From assembly GCA_024229515.1 (NCBI GenBank), contig JAAESI010000242.1, forward strand, positions 62,001-126,000: a stretch of 64,000 nt of DNA. Reading direction: 5' to 3'. Origin of the DNA: Pseudomonadota bacterium (GTDB lineage: Bacteria > Myxococcota_A > UBA796 > UBA9615). Of the stretch, positions 55,041-64,000 are shown piece after piece. The notes below the pieces were generated by a model, which had not been told where the DNA came from, did not search any database, and saw nothing but the letters and a program-made list of their open reading frames with translations. The position numbers and the translations under genes were made by a program. The number at the start of each line of letters is the position of its first letter. The first letter of the stretch is position 1.

Positions 55041-56279
55041 TCAGCCTCCGATCAGCAGGACGACGACCGCCGTCAGCACGAGGTTCACCAGCGACAGCGG
55101 CAGCAGGATCTTCCAACCCAACCGCATGATCTGGTCGTACCGGAACTTCGGCAGCGTCCAGCGAATGAGGATCTGGAACCAGCAGAAGAAGAGGAGCTTC
55201 GCGAGGAAGCTGCCGACCCGGCCCACCACCACGACGACGTGGGGAACCTCCATGCCGAAGACGTAGTTGCCGGGGGTCAGTTCGGGGTGGGCGGCCCAGT
55301 AGAAGGCGTCGCCCGCGCCGTGCACGCCGGGGACGTGGTAGGCGCCGAAGAAGAGCGCCGTGAGCAGGCCCGCGATGACGGCGATCTCGATGAACTCCGC
55401 CATCATGAACAGCCCCATCTTCATGGCGCTGTACTCGGTGAAGTAGCCCGCGACGAGCTCGGACTCGGCCTCCGGCATGTCGAACGGGACGCGCTTGTTC
55501 TCCGCCATCAGGGCGGCCATGAAGATGAAGAACATGTGCGGCTGCAGGAAGATGCCCCACTTGGGGAGGAAGCCGAACCAGACGTCGCCCTGCATCTGGG
55601 CGATGAGGTTCATGTCGACGGTGCCGTAGATGACGACGAGGCCGAGGATGGCCATCCCCATGAAGACCTCGTAGGAGATCATCTGGGAGCTGGAGCGGAG
55701 CGCGCCCAGCAGCGAGTACTTGTTGTTCGACGCCCAGCCCGCCAGCGCCGCGCTGAAGATGCCCGTGCTGCCGACGGCGAACACGAACAGCAGCCCGACG
55801 TTCAGGTCGGCCAGTTGCATCTGGAACGTGCGCTCGCCAAACAGCGCCATCACCCACTCGCTGGCGAAGTCCGCGCCCACGAGGCCGAAGACGTCGCTGA
55901 GCATGATCCCCGGCTGGAAGGGGCCGCCGAACGGGATGACCGCAAAGGTCACCAGCACCGGCACCACCGCGAACCAGGGGGCGATGTTGTAGATGTACTT
56001 GTCGACGAAGGGAGGGGTGTAGTCCTCCTTCATGATCATCTTGGCGCCGTCGGCGATGCCGTGCCAGAGCCCCATCACGGTGAACCGCTTGCTCCACTTC
56101 ACCCCCCCGCCCTTCTGCGGGATGGGGATCGGGATGTAGGCCCGGTTGGCGCCGATGCGGTTGGCCATCACGGCCCCCTGCTTGCGCTCCACCCAGGTGA
56201 GGACGCCGCCGAGGTTCAGCAAGACCCCGAGCACGAAGCTCAGGTTCATGATGGCGACGACGAGGAATGCCCAGTCCAT
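55041..56279 (-). CDS. nuoH: NADH-quinone oxidoreductase subunit H
   Basis: Quinone-chamber membrane subunit linking the hydrophilic and membrane arms. 412 residues, about eight to nine helices, with LTWVERKQGAVMANRIGANR near the N-terminus (seen as VERKQGAVMANRIG) and ENKRVPFDMPEAESELVAG, the conserved acidic loop. Three bases from nuoG. Confidence 0.97.
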   Translation of the reverse strand: MDWAFLVVAIMNLSFVLGVLLNLGGVLTWVERKQGAVMANRIGANRAYIPIPIPQKGGGVKWSKRFTVMGLWHGIADGAKMIMKEDYTPPFVDKYIYNIAPWFAVVPVLVTFAVIPFGGPFQPGIMLSDVFGLVGADFASEWVMALFGERTFQMQLADLNVGLLFVFAVGSTGIFSAALAGWASNNKYSLLGALRSSSQMISYEVFMGMAILGLVVIYGTVDMNLIAQMQGDVWFGFLPKWGIFLQPHMFFIFMAALMAENKRVPFDMPEAESELVAGYFTEYSAMKMGLFMMAEFIEIAVIAGLLTALFFGAYHVPGVHGAGDAFYWAAHPELTPGNYVFGMEVPHVVVVVGRVGSFLAKLLFFCWFQILIRWTLPKFRYDQIMRLGWKILLPLSLVNLVLTAVVVLLIGG

Positions 56280-56282
56280 GGC

Positions 56283-57920
56283 TTAGACCTCCCTCGCGCC
56301 GGAGGTGTGTCGGTACAGGGCCGACTGCTCCGGGAAGGTGAACTTGCCGTCCACGATGGCGCGGACGTCGCTGTCGGGGTCCTGCTTGAGCTTCTTGCGC
56401 GCGTCCCGGAGGGACTTGGCGGGGGACTTCACCCCCGCGGCGGCGCACAACTGCATCAGCAGGTCGAAGCCGTCCAGCGCGCCCGCGGGGGGCCGCAGCG
56501 AGCGGCGGAAACGGCTGGTGTGGCCTTCGAAGTTTGTCCAGGTCCCGTCACGCTCGGCCCAGGTGCGCAGCGGGAGCACAGCGGCAGCGGCGTCGCTGAC
56601 CGCGTCGTGCTCGTCCGTGATCTGCACGACCGTGGCGACCTTGCTCAGCAACTCGGGGTCCAGGTCGTTCCCGAAGTGGGGGCCCCACAGCAGCAGGAAC
56701 TCGATCTCGCCAGCCTCGATGGCGGCCTTGATCTCGTCGATCCCCTTGCCCGCCTTCTTGTCCGGGACGATGCCCGCGGCGATGGCGCCGGCGCGGTTGG
56801 GGTTGGGGTCGTCGGTGTGGAGCAGGTCGTCCGCGGGCAGCGCGCCCTCGGTGCGGCCCGTCATCACGTCCAGGTGGCCGATCTTCAGCTTCCCCAGGAG
56901 GAAGCTCAGCAGCCAGGCCTCCTCGTTGCTGATCCAGGGGCTGACCAGCACCGCCGCGGCGTCCGACTTCTTGTACTCGGCGAGCTTCTCCCCGACCCAG
57001 GTGGTGATGCTCGAGGCGGTGCCGCCCTCCAGGCCGTCGATGCGCAGCGTCGCCGCCGGGCGGGCCAGGGCGGCGTGCTCCTTGTAGAGGTCACGCCCTT
57101 CGTTGCACATCCACCAGTCGTTCACGCCCGCGCGCTCGCGCGGCATGATCCGAATGACCTCGCTGCCGTCATGGTCGACCACGGTGTTGCAGTTGCGCGA
57201 GCAGCCGCCGCAGACGCTGTCGGTGTGCTTGAGGAACCAGACGCGCTTCTTGAACCGGAAGTCAGTCTTGGTCAGCGCGCCCACGGGGCAGATGTCGGCC
57301 ACGTTGTCGGTGTAGGCGTTGGCGAAGTCGCCGCCTTCCAGCACCTCCACGATGGCGCGGTCGCCGCGGTTGACGATGCCGAGCTCGTGGGTCTTGGTGA
57401 CGTGGGTCGTGAAGCGCGTGCAGCGGCTGCACAGGATGCAGCGCTCGCCGTTGTAGACGATGCGCTTGCCGAACGGCACCAGCCGCGGCTTGTGGACCTT
57501 CTCCTCACGCAGCTTCGACGGCGCTCGGTCGTGCAGCATGTAGTAGTCCTGCAGCATGCACTCGCCGGCCTTGTCGCAGATGGGGCAGTCGATCGGGTGA
57601 TTGATGAGCAGGAACTCCATCACCGAAGCCCGGGCCTTCTTGACCTCCGGGGTGTCGGTGAAGACCTGCATGTTCTCTTCCGCATCGACCCAGCAGGCGA
57701 CCGCGGGGCGGCGCGCCGGCATGTGCTTCTCCGCACGCGGGTTCCACGTCCGGATGTCGCTGATGCACATGCGGCAGTTGCCATCGACGGGCAGCCCGGG
57801 GTGGTAGCAGAAGTGGGGAATGTTCTTCCCCGCCTCGCGCGCGGCGTCGATGACCTTGGTGCCCTTGGGCACGGTCACCGAGTTGCCGTCGATCGTGAGC
57901 GTGACGCTGTCGGTCGTCAT
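56283..57920 (-). CDS. nuoG: NADH-quinone oxidoreductase subunit G (short form)
   Basis: Peripheral iron-sulfur subunit of complex I. 545 residues, much shorter than the 680-900 of many NuoG proteins. It retains the 2Fe-2S set (CYHPGLP, CRMC, ACW), H-x3-C-x2-C-x5-C (HPIDCPICDKAGEC), CILCSRC with CPVG, and the off-path N7 motif C-x2-C-x3-C-x27-C starting at CGGCSRNC. The molybdopterin-oxidoreductase-like C-terminal part is reduced. Eight bases from nuoF. Confidence 0.96.
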   Translation of the reverse strand: MTTDSVTLTIDGNSVTVPKGTKVIDAAREAGKNIPHFCYHPGLPVDGNCRMCISDIRTWNPRAEKHMPARRPAVACWVDAEENMQVFTDTPEVKKARASVMEFLLINHPIDCPICDKAGECMLQDYYMLHDRAPSKLREEKVHKPRLVPFGKRIVYNGERCILCSRCTRFTTHVTKTHELGIVNRGDRAIVEVLEGGDFANAYTDNVADICPVGALTKTDFRFKKRVWFLKHTDSVCGGCSRNCNTVVDHDGSEVIRIMPRERAGVNDWWMCNEGRDLYKEHAALARPAATLRIDGLEGGTASSITTWVGEKLAEYKKSDAAAVLVSPWISNEEAWLLSFLLGKLKIGHLDVMTGRTEGALPADDLLHTDDPNPNRAGAIAAGIVPDKKAGKGIDEIKAAIEAGEIEFLLLWGPHFGNDLDPELLSKVATVVQITDEHDAVSDAAAAVLPLRTWAERDGTWTNFEGHTSRFRRSLRPPAGALDGFDLLMQLCAAAGVKSPAKSLRDARKKLKQDPDSDVRAIVDGKFTFPEQSALYRHTSGAREV

Positions 57921-57928
57921 CGTGATTC

Positions 57929-59298
<1,370 letters not shown>

Positions 59299-59302
<4 letters not shown>

Positions 59303-60003
59303 TGGGCCATCCCCTGCGGCGTCCAGGCGTCCGTGACCGGCTGCCCCGCCGCCTCCTTGGGCCGCTCGGCGACCTCGTGGGTGACCGGCGTCTCGCCGTG
59401 GTGGGGCACGTGCACCGCACGCCCCGCCTCCAGACGGGCGCCGTCGCGCGGGAGCGCCCGGGAGGGACCGGAACCGCAGCCGAACGGCAGGTCCGCCGGG
59501 TTGGCCTCCTGGTCGGGCGTCGCCCGCAGCTTCTCCAGCAGGTCGTCGACGTCCTGGAGGCTGAGGTTCTCGTGGTAGTGGTCGTTGACCTGCATCATCG
59601 GAGCGGTGCCGCAGGAGCCCAGGCACTCGGCCCCGATGAGCGTGAACTCGCCGTCTTCGGTGGTCTCACCGCGCGCGATGCCGAGCTTCTTCTCGACGTG
59701 CTCGAGCACGATCTCGGCGCCCATGAGCGAGCAGCTCAGGTTGTGGCAGACCTGCAGGTGCCACCGGCCGATCGGCTGCTTGTTGTACATCGTGTAGAAG
59801 GTCGCGACCTCCTCCACCTGGATGGCCGGCACCGGAATCTGGGCCGCCACGAAGTGGACGACCTCGGGGCCGACCCAGCCGAACTCGCGCTGCGCCATGG
59901 ACAGCACCGGCAGGATCAACGCCCGCTGGTGCTCCTTGGGGTAGCGGGTGCGAAGCCACTCGAGGCGCTCCTTCGCAGCCGCGGAGAACTCAAGGGTGCT
60001 CAT
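59299..60003 (-). CDS. nuoE: NADH-quinone oxidoreductase subunit E, with C-terminal extension
   Basis: Thioredoxin-like 2Fe-2S subunit (cluster N1a). 234 residues: core to about residue 165 with VCHNLSC and ECLGSCGTAP as cluster ligands, then about 70 residues rich in Pro, Ala, His and Glu (PFGCGSGPSRALPRDG and on) that are not part of the family core. ATG overlaps nuoD as ATGA. Confidence 0.96.
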
Positions 60004-61277
60004 CGGTCGCACTCCCCACCGATCATGTTGATCTGGCCGAAGATTGGGACGATGTCGGCCACCTGGGCTCCGAGGAGCTGCAGGTGGGCGCTGCCCATGT
60101 TGACGAAGGACGGGGGCCGGCAGCGGGCCTTGTAGGGCCGGCCGGTGCCGTCACTGACGATGTAGAAGCCGAGCTCGCCGTTGCCGCCTTCGACGGCGTG
60201 GTAGCACTCGCCCTGGGGGGGCCGCTGACCTTCCATGATCAGCTTGAAGTGGTTCATCAGCGCCTCGATGTTCGAGTAGACCTCGGACTTCGGGGGGAGG
60301 CTGACGCGGCTGTCGTCGACCTTGATCTCTTCGCCGTTGGTGGCCCGGATCAGCGGGTCCAACTGGCGGCAGATCTTCATCGACTCTTCCATCTCGCGCA
60401 TGCGCACGAAGTAGCGGTCGTAGTTGTCGCCGTACTTGCCGATGGGGACGTCGAAGGAGACCTCCTCGTACAGCTCGTAGGGGGCGTACTTGCGGCAGTC
60501 TAGGCCGACGCCGGTGGAGCGCAGCATGGGGCCGGTGACGCCGTAGCTGATCGCGTCCTTCTGGGACACGACCCCGACGCCCCGCATCCGGTCGATGAAG
60601 ATCCGGTTGTGGTCCACCAGGACGTGCACGTCGCGCAGCGTCTTGACGAGGTGCTCGGAGTTGATCTGCTCGCAGCGGTCGAGCCACTCGTCGGTGACGT
60701 CGCGGGCGAGGCCGCCGATGCGGGCGTAGGTCTGGGTCAGCCGCGCGCCGGTGACCCGGCAGATGTGCTCCCAGTACCAGTCGCGGACTTCGATCATCCA
60801 CAGGAACGGGGTCAGCGCTCCGACCTCCATCAGCGCGGCGCCGATGCAGGTGAGGTGGTCCGTGATCCGGCTCACCTCGGACAGGTACATGCGGATGAGC
60901 TGGGTGCGGCGGGGCACCTCGACGCCGAACATCTTCTCGACGGTCTCGACCCACGCGAAGTTGTTGATCAGCGGCGAGCAGTAGTTCAGCCGGTCCGTGT
61001 ACGGGATCGCCTGGTGGTACGTGTGCGCCTCGCACTCCTTCTCGAAGCCGCGGTGCAGGTAGCCGGGGATGACGTCGCAGCCGACGATGGTCTCACCGTC
61101 GAGCTCGACCACCATGCGGATGGTGCCGTGCATCGCGGGGTGGGACGGACCGACGTTCAGCACCGTGCGCGCGGACAGGTCGTAGTCCTCGCCCTCGGGG
61201 TAGATGCGCCGAAGTCGGATGTCGTGAGGCAGGTCGACGAATTCGCCACCCTGGCTGTAGGGCAGATCAAGGCTCAT
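60000..61277 (-). CDS. nuoD: NADH-quinone oxidoreductase subunit D
   Basis: 49-kDa-type subunit forming the quinone pocket with NuoB. 425 residues, NVGPSHPAMHGT near the N-terminus (conserved quinone-site His), CDVIPGYLHRGFEK and the C-terminal FGQINMIGGECDR. Separate from nuoC, not fused. Its first 11 bases overlap the end of nuoC. Confidence 0.97.
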   Translation of the reverse strand: MSLDLPYSQGGEFVDLPHDIRLRRIYPEGEDYDLSARTVLNVGPSHPAMHGTIRMVVELDGETIVGCDVIPGYLHRGFEKECEAHTYHQAIPYTDRLNYCSPLINNFAWVETVEKMFGVEVPRRTQLIRMYLSEVSRITDHLTCIGAALMEVGALTPFLWMIEVRDWYWEHICRVTGARLTQTYARIGGLARDVTDEWLDRCEQINSEHLVKTLRDVHVLVDHNRIFIDRMRGVGVVSQKDAISYGVTGPMLRSTGVGLDCRKYAPYELYEEVSFDVPIGKYGDNYDRYFVRMREMEESMKICRQLDPLIRATNGEEIKVDDSRVSLPPKSEVYSNIEALMNHFKLIMEGQRPPQGECYHAVEGGNGELGFYIVSDGTGRPYKARCRPPSFVNMGSAHLQLLGAQVADIVPIFGQINMIGGECDR

Positions 61278-61824
61278 GCATGGGCTCCTGGTCGCCGGGA
61301 TTCGGGTGGATGATCTTGTCTTCCTGCTCGCGGATTCCCGGGTAGCGCGCCTCGAAGAGGGGCCACGCCTGGAGCTTGTCGTAGTCCTTGCGCAGCGGCC
61401 AGCCGCGGAACTCGGGGTACAGGAGGATGCGGCGGAGGTCGTGGTGCCCCTCGAACTCGATGCCGTACATGTCGTACGTCTCGCGCTCCATCCAGTTGGC
61501 CGAGCCGTACAGCGCGCACAGCGACGGCACCGAGCTGTCCTCCTCCACCCGGCACTTGAGGCGCAGGCGGTAGTGGTGGCTGGTGCTGAAGAAGTGGTCG
61601 ACCACCTCGAAGCGCGGCTCCTCCTGATCCCAGTCGACCGCGGTCGAGTCCATCAGGAGGTCGAAGTTCAGTTCGGGGGTCTCGAACAGGTACCGGGCGG
61701 CGTCCAGCCGATCGGCGGACGCCACGACGATCGTGTCGTCGCCGAACTGGGAGTGGTAGCTGAGGACTTTGTCCCCCAGCCCCTGCAGCACCGCGGCGAG
61801 CGCGGTGCTCAGTGAGTCGCTCAT
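61267..61824 (-). CDS. nuoC: NADH-quinone oxidoreductase subunit C
   Basis: 30-kDa-type connecting subunit. 185 residues with the signature ERETYDMYGIEFEGHHDLRR (seen as ERETYDMYGIEFEGH) followed by LLYPEFRGWPLRKDY. Ten bases from nuoB and overlapping nuoD by 11 bases. Confidence 0.97.
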   Translation of the reverse strand: MSDSLSTALAAVLQGLGDKVLSYHSQFGDDTIVVASADRLDAARYLFETPELNFDLLMDSTAVDWDQEEPRFEVVDHFFSTSHHYRLRLKCRVEEDSSVPSLCALYGSANWMERETYDMYGIEFEGHHDLRRILLYPEFRGWPLRKDYDKLQAWPLFEARYPGIREQEDKIIHPNPGDQEPMHEP

Positions 61825-61834
61825 GCTTGGGTCC

Positions 61835-62389
61835 TCAGACGACGTGGTGACGCTGGTGCTGGATCTTCTCCTGAAGCTTCAGGAGGCCATCCAGGATCGT
61901 CTCGGGGCGGGGCGGGCAGCCGGGGATGTAGACGTCGACCGGGATGATCTTGTCGCAGCCGGCTACCGAGGTGTAGTTCTGATAGAAGCCGCCGCTGACG
62001 GCGCAGGCCCCGACCGCGACGACCCACTTGGGGTCGCACATCTGGTCGTAGACCGTCTTGAGCACGGGCGCCTGCTTGTGGACGATCGTGCCGACCACCA
62101 TGAGCATGTCGCTCTGCCGGGGGCTGAAGCGCGGAAGCGCGGCGCCGAACCGGTCGGTGTCGTAGTGGTTCGCCGAGACGGCCATGAACTCCATGCCGCA
62201 GCAGGCGGTCACGAAGGGGTACTGGAAGAGGCTGAACTTGCGCGCCCAGCCGAGCACGGCGTCGAGCTTGGTCGTGTAGACCTGCGACTCGAGCCCCTGC
62301 TCCTTGATGAGCTCGTACCCGCTGGGCAGCTCCTCGGCAGGGCCGCCGCCGCGGGCGCGGCCGATGGGGATGACGGGATCTACTACCAT
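61835..62389 (-). CDS. nuoB: NADH-quinone oxidoreductase subunit B
   Basis: Carries terminal cluster N2, which reduces quinone. 184 residues, with TACCGMEF, VGACAVSGG and PGCPPRPE giving the four cysteine ligands. ATG at 62389, overlapping the nuoA stop by seven bases; a longer frame upstream is nuoA antisense-of-frame. Confidence 0.97.
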   Translation of the reverse strand: MVVDPVIPIGRARGGGPAEELPSGYELIKEQGLESQVYTTKLDAVLGWARKFSLFQYPFVTACCGMEFMAVSANHYDTDRFGAALPRFSPRQSDMLMVVGTIVHKQAPVLKTVYDQMCDPKWVVAVGACAVSGGFYQNYTSVAGCDKIIPVDVYIPGCPPRPETILDGLLKLQEKIQHQRHHVV

Positions 62390-62742
62390 TCGAGGGCTCC
62401 CTTGCGCCAGACGTAGGTCAGGCCCACGACCAGCGAGACGAGGAAGACGAGGAGCTCGACGAGGCCGAACAGCCCCAGCTCTCGGTACATGACGGCCCAC
62501 GGGTAGAGCAGGACCGTCTCCAGGTCGAACATCACGAACAGCAGGGCCACCAGGTAGTACTTGACCGCGGTGCGGCGCCGGTTGTCCGTCTGCAGCATGG
62601 GCGAGCCGCACTCGAACGGCGTGTCCATCACCGGCGCGTGCCGGGGCTTGGGACCGAGCCAACTGTTCAGCAGCAGCATGACGGCCATAAAGCCAGAGGC
62701 GCCGATGACCACGAGAAGAACCGGAAGGTACTGGAGCGTCAT
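62383..62742 (-). CDS. nuoA: NADH-quinone oxidoreductase subunit A
   Basis: First gene of the 14-gene operon; three-helix membrane subunit of 119 residues with the loop FECGSPML, conserved Cys of the quinone-site loop, and FDLETVLLYPWAV. It starts 41 bases after the ROK gene stop, so the two may share a transcript. Confidence 0.96.
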   Translation of the reverse strand: MTLQYLPVLLVVIGASGFMAVMLLLNSWLGPKPRHAPVMDTPFECGSPMLQTDNRRRTAVKYYLVALLFVMFDLETVLLYPWAVMYRELGLFGLVELLVFLVSLVVGLTYVWRKGALEW

Positions 62743-62783
62743 TGCCGTTCCCGAGCCGCCAGATGGGTCTGCAGGCTCGGGCG

Positions 62784-63752
62784 CTATCTACCGGAGCGGA
62801 GCCGGCTTTTCAAGGACCAGGAGGCGGCTCCGACCGCCCCCGCGAGATCGCCCAATTCGGCGGCCCGAATCGGCAGCGCATCCCCCAGGCAGGCGCCGAT
62901 GGATCGGCGCTTCAACTCGGTCTCGATCGGCGGTCCGATGCGTGCGAGCGCTCCGGAAATCCCTCCCCCGAGGACGATCGCCTCGGGGGCGAAGATGTTG
63001 ACCAGGGCGGCCAGCCCGGTGGCGAGGTCGAGGCAGTAGCGCTCGATCGCGCGCGAGGCCCACAACCCCGGCTGGGGGCCGCCCGCATCCGCCTCGGCGG
63101 AAAAGACGTCGATCGCCTCGGTCGCAGGGCAGGGTCCCTCCCCTCCCTCTTCGCTCCAGGCATCGCCAGCGGTGACGACCAGCCCGGTGCTCCCGGCGTA
63201 CATCTCCAGGCACCCCTTCTTGCCGCAGCCGCACTTGCGGCCGCCGGGGTACAGGGCGACGTGGCCGGCTTCGGCGCCGGCGCCCCGGGCCCCCCGCAGG
63301 AGGGTGCCGTTGACGAGGAAGGCGCTGCCGACGCCCGTGCCGAGGGTCAGCAGGATCACGTCGGCGCAGCCGCGCGCCGCGCCCGCGAGGGCTTCCCCCA
63401 GGAGGGCGCAGTTGGCGTCGTTCTCGACGGTGACGGGGGCGCCGAGCCGCTCGGTGAGGCGCGCTGCGACGGGCAGGTCTTCCCACCCGGGGAAGTTGGG
63501 CGAGTTGCGGAGGATGCCGGCGGTGTGATCGTGGAAGCCGGGCACCCCGATGCCGATGGGGGTGGAGGCGTCCGTCGAGGTGCGGAGCACGTCCACGACG
63601 TGGGCGATGAGGTCCTCGACCTCGTCGATCCCGCGGTCGCCCTCCTCGTCGATCCAGACCCGCTCGTCGGCGAGGATGTTGGCTTCAGCGTCGAGTACGA
63701 CGCCGCGCACGCCGTGCCCGCCGAGGTCCAATCCGATTGCGACTCCGCTCAT
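62784..63752 (-). CDS. ROK-family sugar kinase (glucokinase-like)
   Basis: 322 residues, no HTH, so a kinase and not a ROK repressor. N-terminal ATP-binding DLGGHGVRGVVLD, GVPGFHD, NDANCALLGEAL, TLGTGVGSAF, the catalytic/Zn region EAGHVAL followed by CGCGKKGC. The substrate is probably glucose or another hexose. It lies just upstream of nuoA on the same strand. ATG at 63752; a longer frame upstream has no family residues. Confidence 0.92.
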   Translation of the reverse strand: MSGVAIGLDLGGHGVRGVVLDAEANILADERVWIDEEGDRGIDEVEDLIAHVVDVLRTSTDASTPIGIGVPGFHDHTAGILRNSPNFPGWEDLPVAARLTERLGAPVTVENDANCALLGEALAGAARGCADVILLTLGTGVGSAFLVNGTLLRGARGAGAEAGHVALYPGGRKCGCGKKGCLEMYAGSTGLVVTAGDAWSEEGGEGPCPATEAIDVFSAEADAGGPQPGLWASRAIERYCLDLATGLAALVNIFAPEAIVLGGGISGALARIGPPIETELKRRSIGACLGDALPIRAAELGDLAGAVGAASWSLKSRLRSGR

Positions 63753-63804
63753 GGGGGCCGCGTATACAACACGCGCAGGCGGAGGGGGAGGCTCTGAGAC
63801 GGAG

Positions 63805-63828
63805 AACACACGCGGGCGCCCGTGTGTT
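63805..63828. terminator. Inverted repeat between the ROK gene and the small right-edge ORF
   Basis: AACACACG and CGTGTGTT form a perfect 8-bp stem around an 8-base GC loop, four bases after the stop of the small minus-strand ORF. There is no T-tract, so it might be a weak or factor-dependent terminator, or just RNA-stabilising. Confidence 0.35.
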
Positions 63829-63831
63829 GAA

Positions 63832-63990
63832 TCAGTACAGCTCCCGCCGCTTCGCCTCCGCATCCACCTGCGGCGGCTTCCCGTACGTCCCCGTCAGCTT
63901 CGTCATGCGCGCGTGCCACTTGCACCCCGCGGGCAGATCCCCGTGGGGAAGGTAGTGGACCGGGCATCGGCCGATCTCGACGACCTCCAT
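63832..63990 (-). CDS. Small hypothetical protein or 3' end of a gene reaching the edge
   Basis: 52 residues from ATG 63990 (MEVVEIGRCPVHYLPHGDLP...), ending KRRELY. The frame is also open upstream to the window edge, so this may be the C-terminal part of a longer gene. Two Cys and several His (CPVHYLPH, CKWHARM) suggest metal binding but no family is recognised. The codon use is like the neighbours, and a hairpin follows the stop. Confidence 0.45.
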   Translation of the reverse strand: MEVVEIGRCPVHYLPHGDLPAGCKWHARMTKLTGTYGKPPQVDAEAKRRELY

Positions 63991-64000
63991 TCCAGAGTCC

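Overview
The window is a high-GC, very gene-dense bacterial chromosome segment. Nothing in it looks like phage, an insertion sequence, CRISPR, rRNA or tRNA. The lineage suggested is deltaproteobacterial, probably Myxococcota-like. The grounds are acidic Cys/Asp-rich Ca-type repeats in a secreted protein and even inside NuoJ, two exported proteins ending in a hydrophobic stretch plus Arg cluster (MYXO-CTERM-like), a zinc-ribbon/GYF_2/TPR protein, many lipoproteins, and a complete 14-gene nuo operon. This placement is inference; no marker gene was compared. No stretch longer than about 200 bases lacks a gene.

Layout. 1-596 (+): C-terminal part of an M64-type peptidase. 597-8933 (-): lepA-lepB-pyrR-pyrB-pyrC-greA-recG, mostly translationally coupled. 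9093-9362 (+): rpsT with its own promoter and a strong terminator. 9477-10511 (-): holA. About 10636-11431 (+): a double-FHA protein with a probable frameshift near its start. 11439-21087 (-): leuS, tsaC, purE, purD, a zinc-ribbon/TPR membrane protein, purH and a lipoprotein. 21205-27867: an envelope block (His/Trp/Tyr-rich secreted protein, lytic transglycosylase, truncated LVIVD lipoprotein, lipoprotein, HExxH metalloprotease). 27810-36759: PilZ-like protein (-), NSS transporter (+), then a minus-strand run of TrkA-USP fusion, Kef-type antiporter, NtrC-type regulator, epimerase, RNase HI and phosphoesterase. 36898-45611: rpoD, alpha/beta hydrolase and cellulose-synthase-like GT2 (+), two glycosyltransferase genes (-), TlpA-like protein and a Ca-repeat lipoprotein (+). 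45535-63752 (-): ROK kinase, nuoA-N, a GH57-like protein and a truncated AlkC/AlkD-like gene. A small ORF reaches the right edge.

How the genes work together. The minus-strand housekeeping runs pair translation (lepA, leuS, tsaC), protein export (lepB), pyrimidine and purine synthesis, transcript cleavage (greA) and replication repair (recG, holA). The nuo operon encodes all 14 subunits of respiratory complex I. Genes are packed so tightly that fourteen stop/start pairs overlap as NTGA (7 ATGA, 4 GTGA, 1 TTGA, 2 CTGA). Several convergent pairs overlap or abut at their stop codons.

Most notable: (1) a Cys/Asp/Gly-rich thrombospondin-3-like insertion inside the membrane subunit NuoJ; (2) a GH57-family protein downstream of nuoN whose catalytic motifs look degenerate; (3) a breakpoint near 45,545 where two convergent genes both lose their 3' ends; (4) three genes whose only sensible start is CTG; (5) a hairpin that buries the greA ribosome-binding site. 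No wholly new multi-gene defence or mobile system was found.
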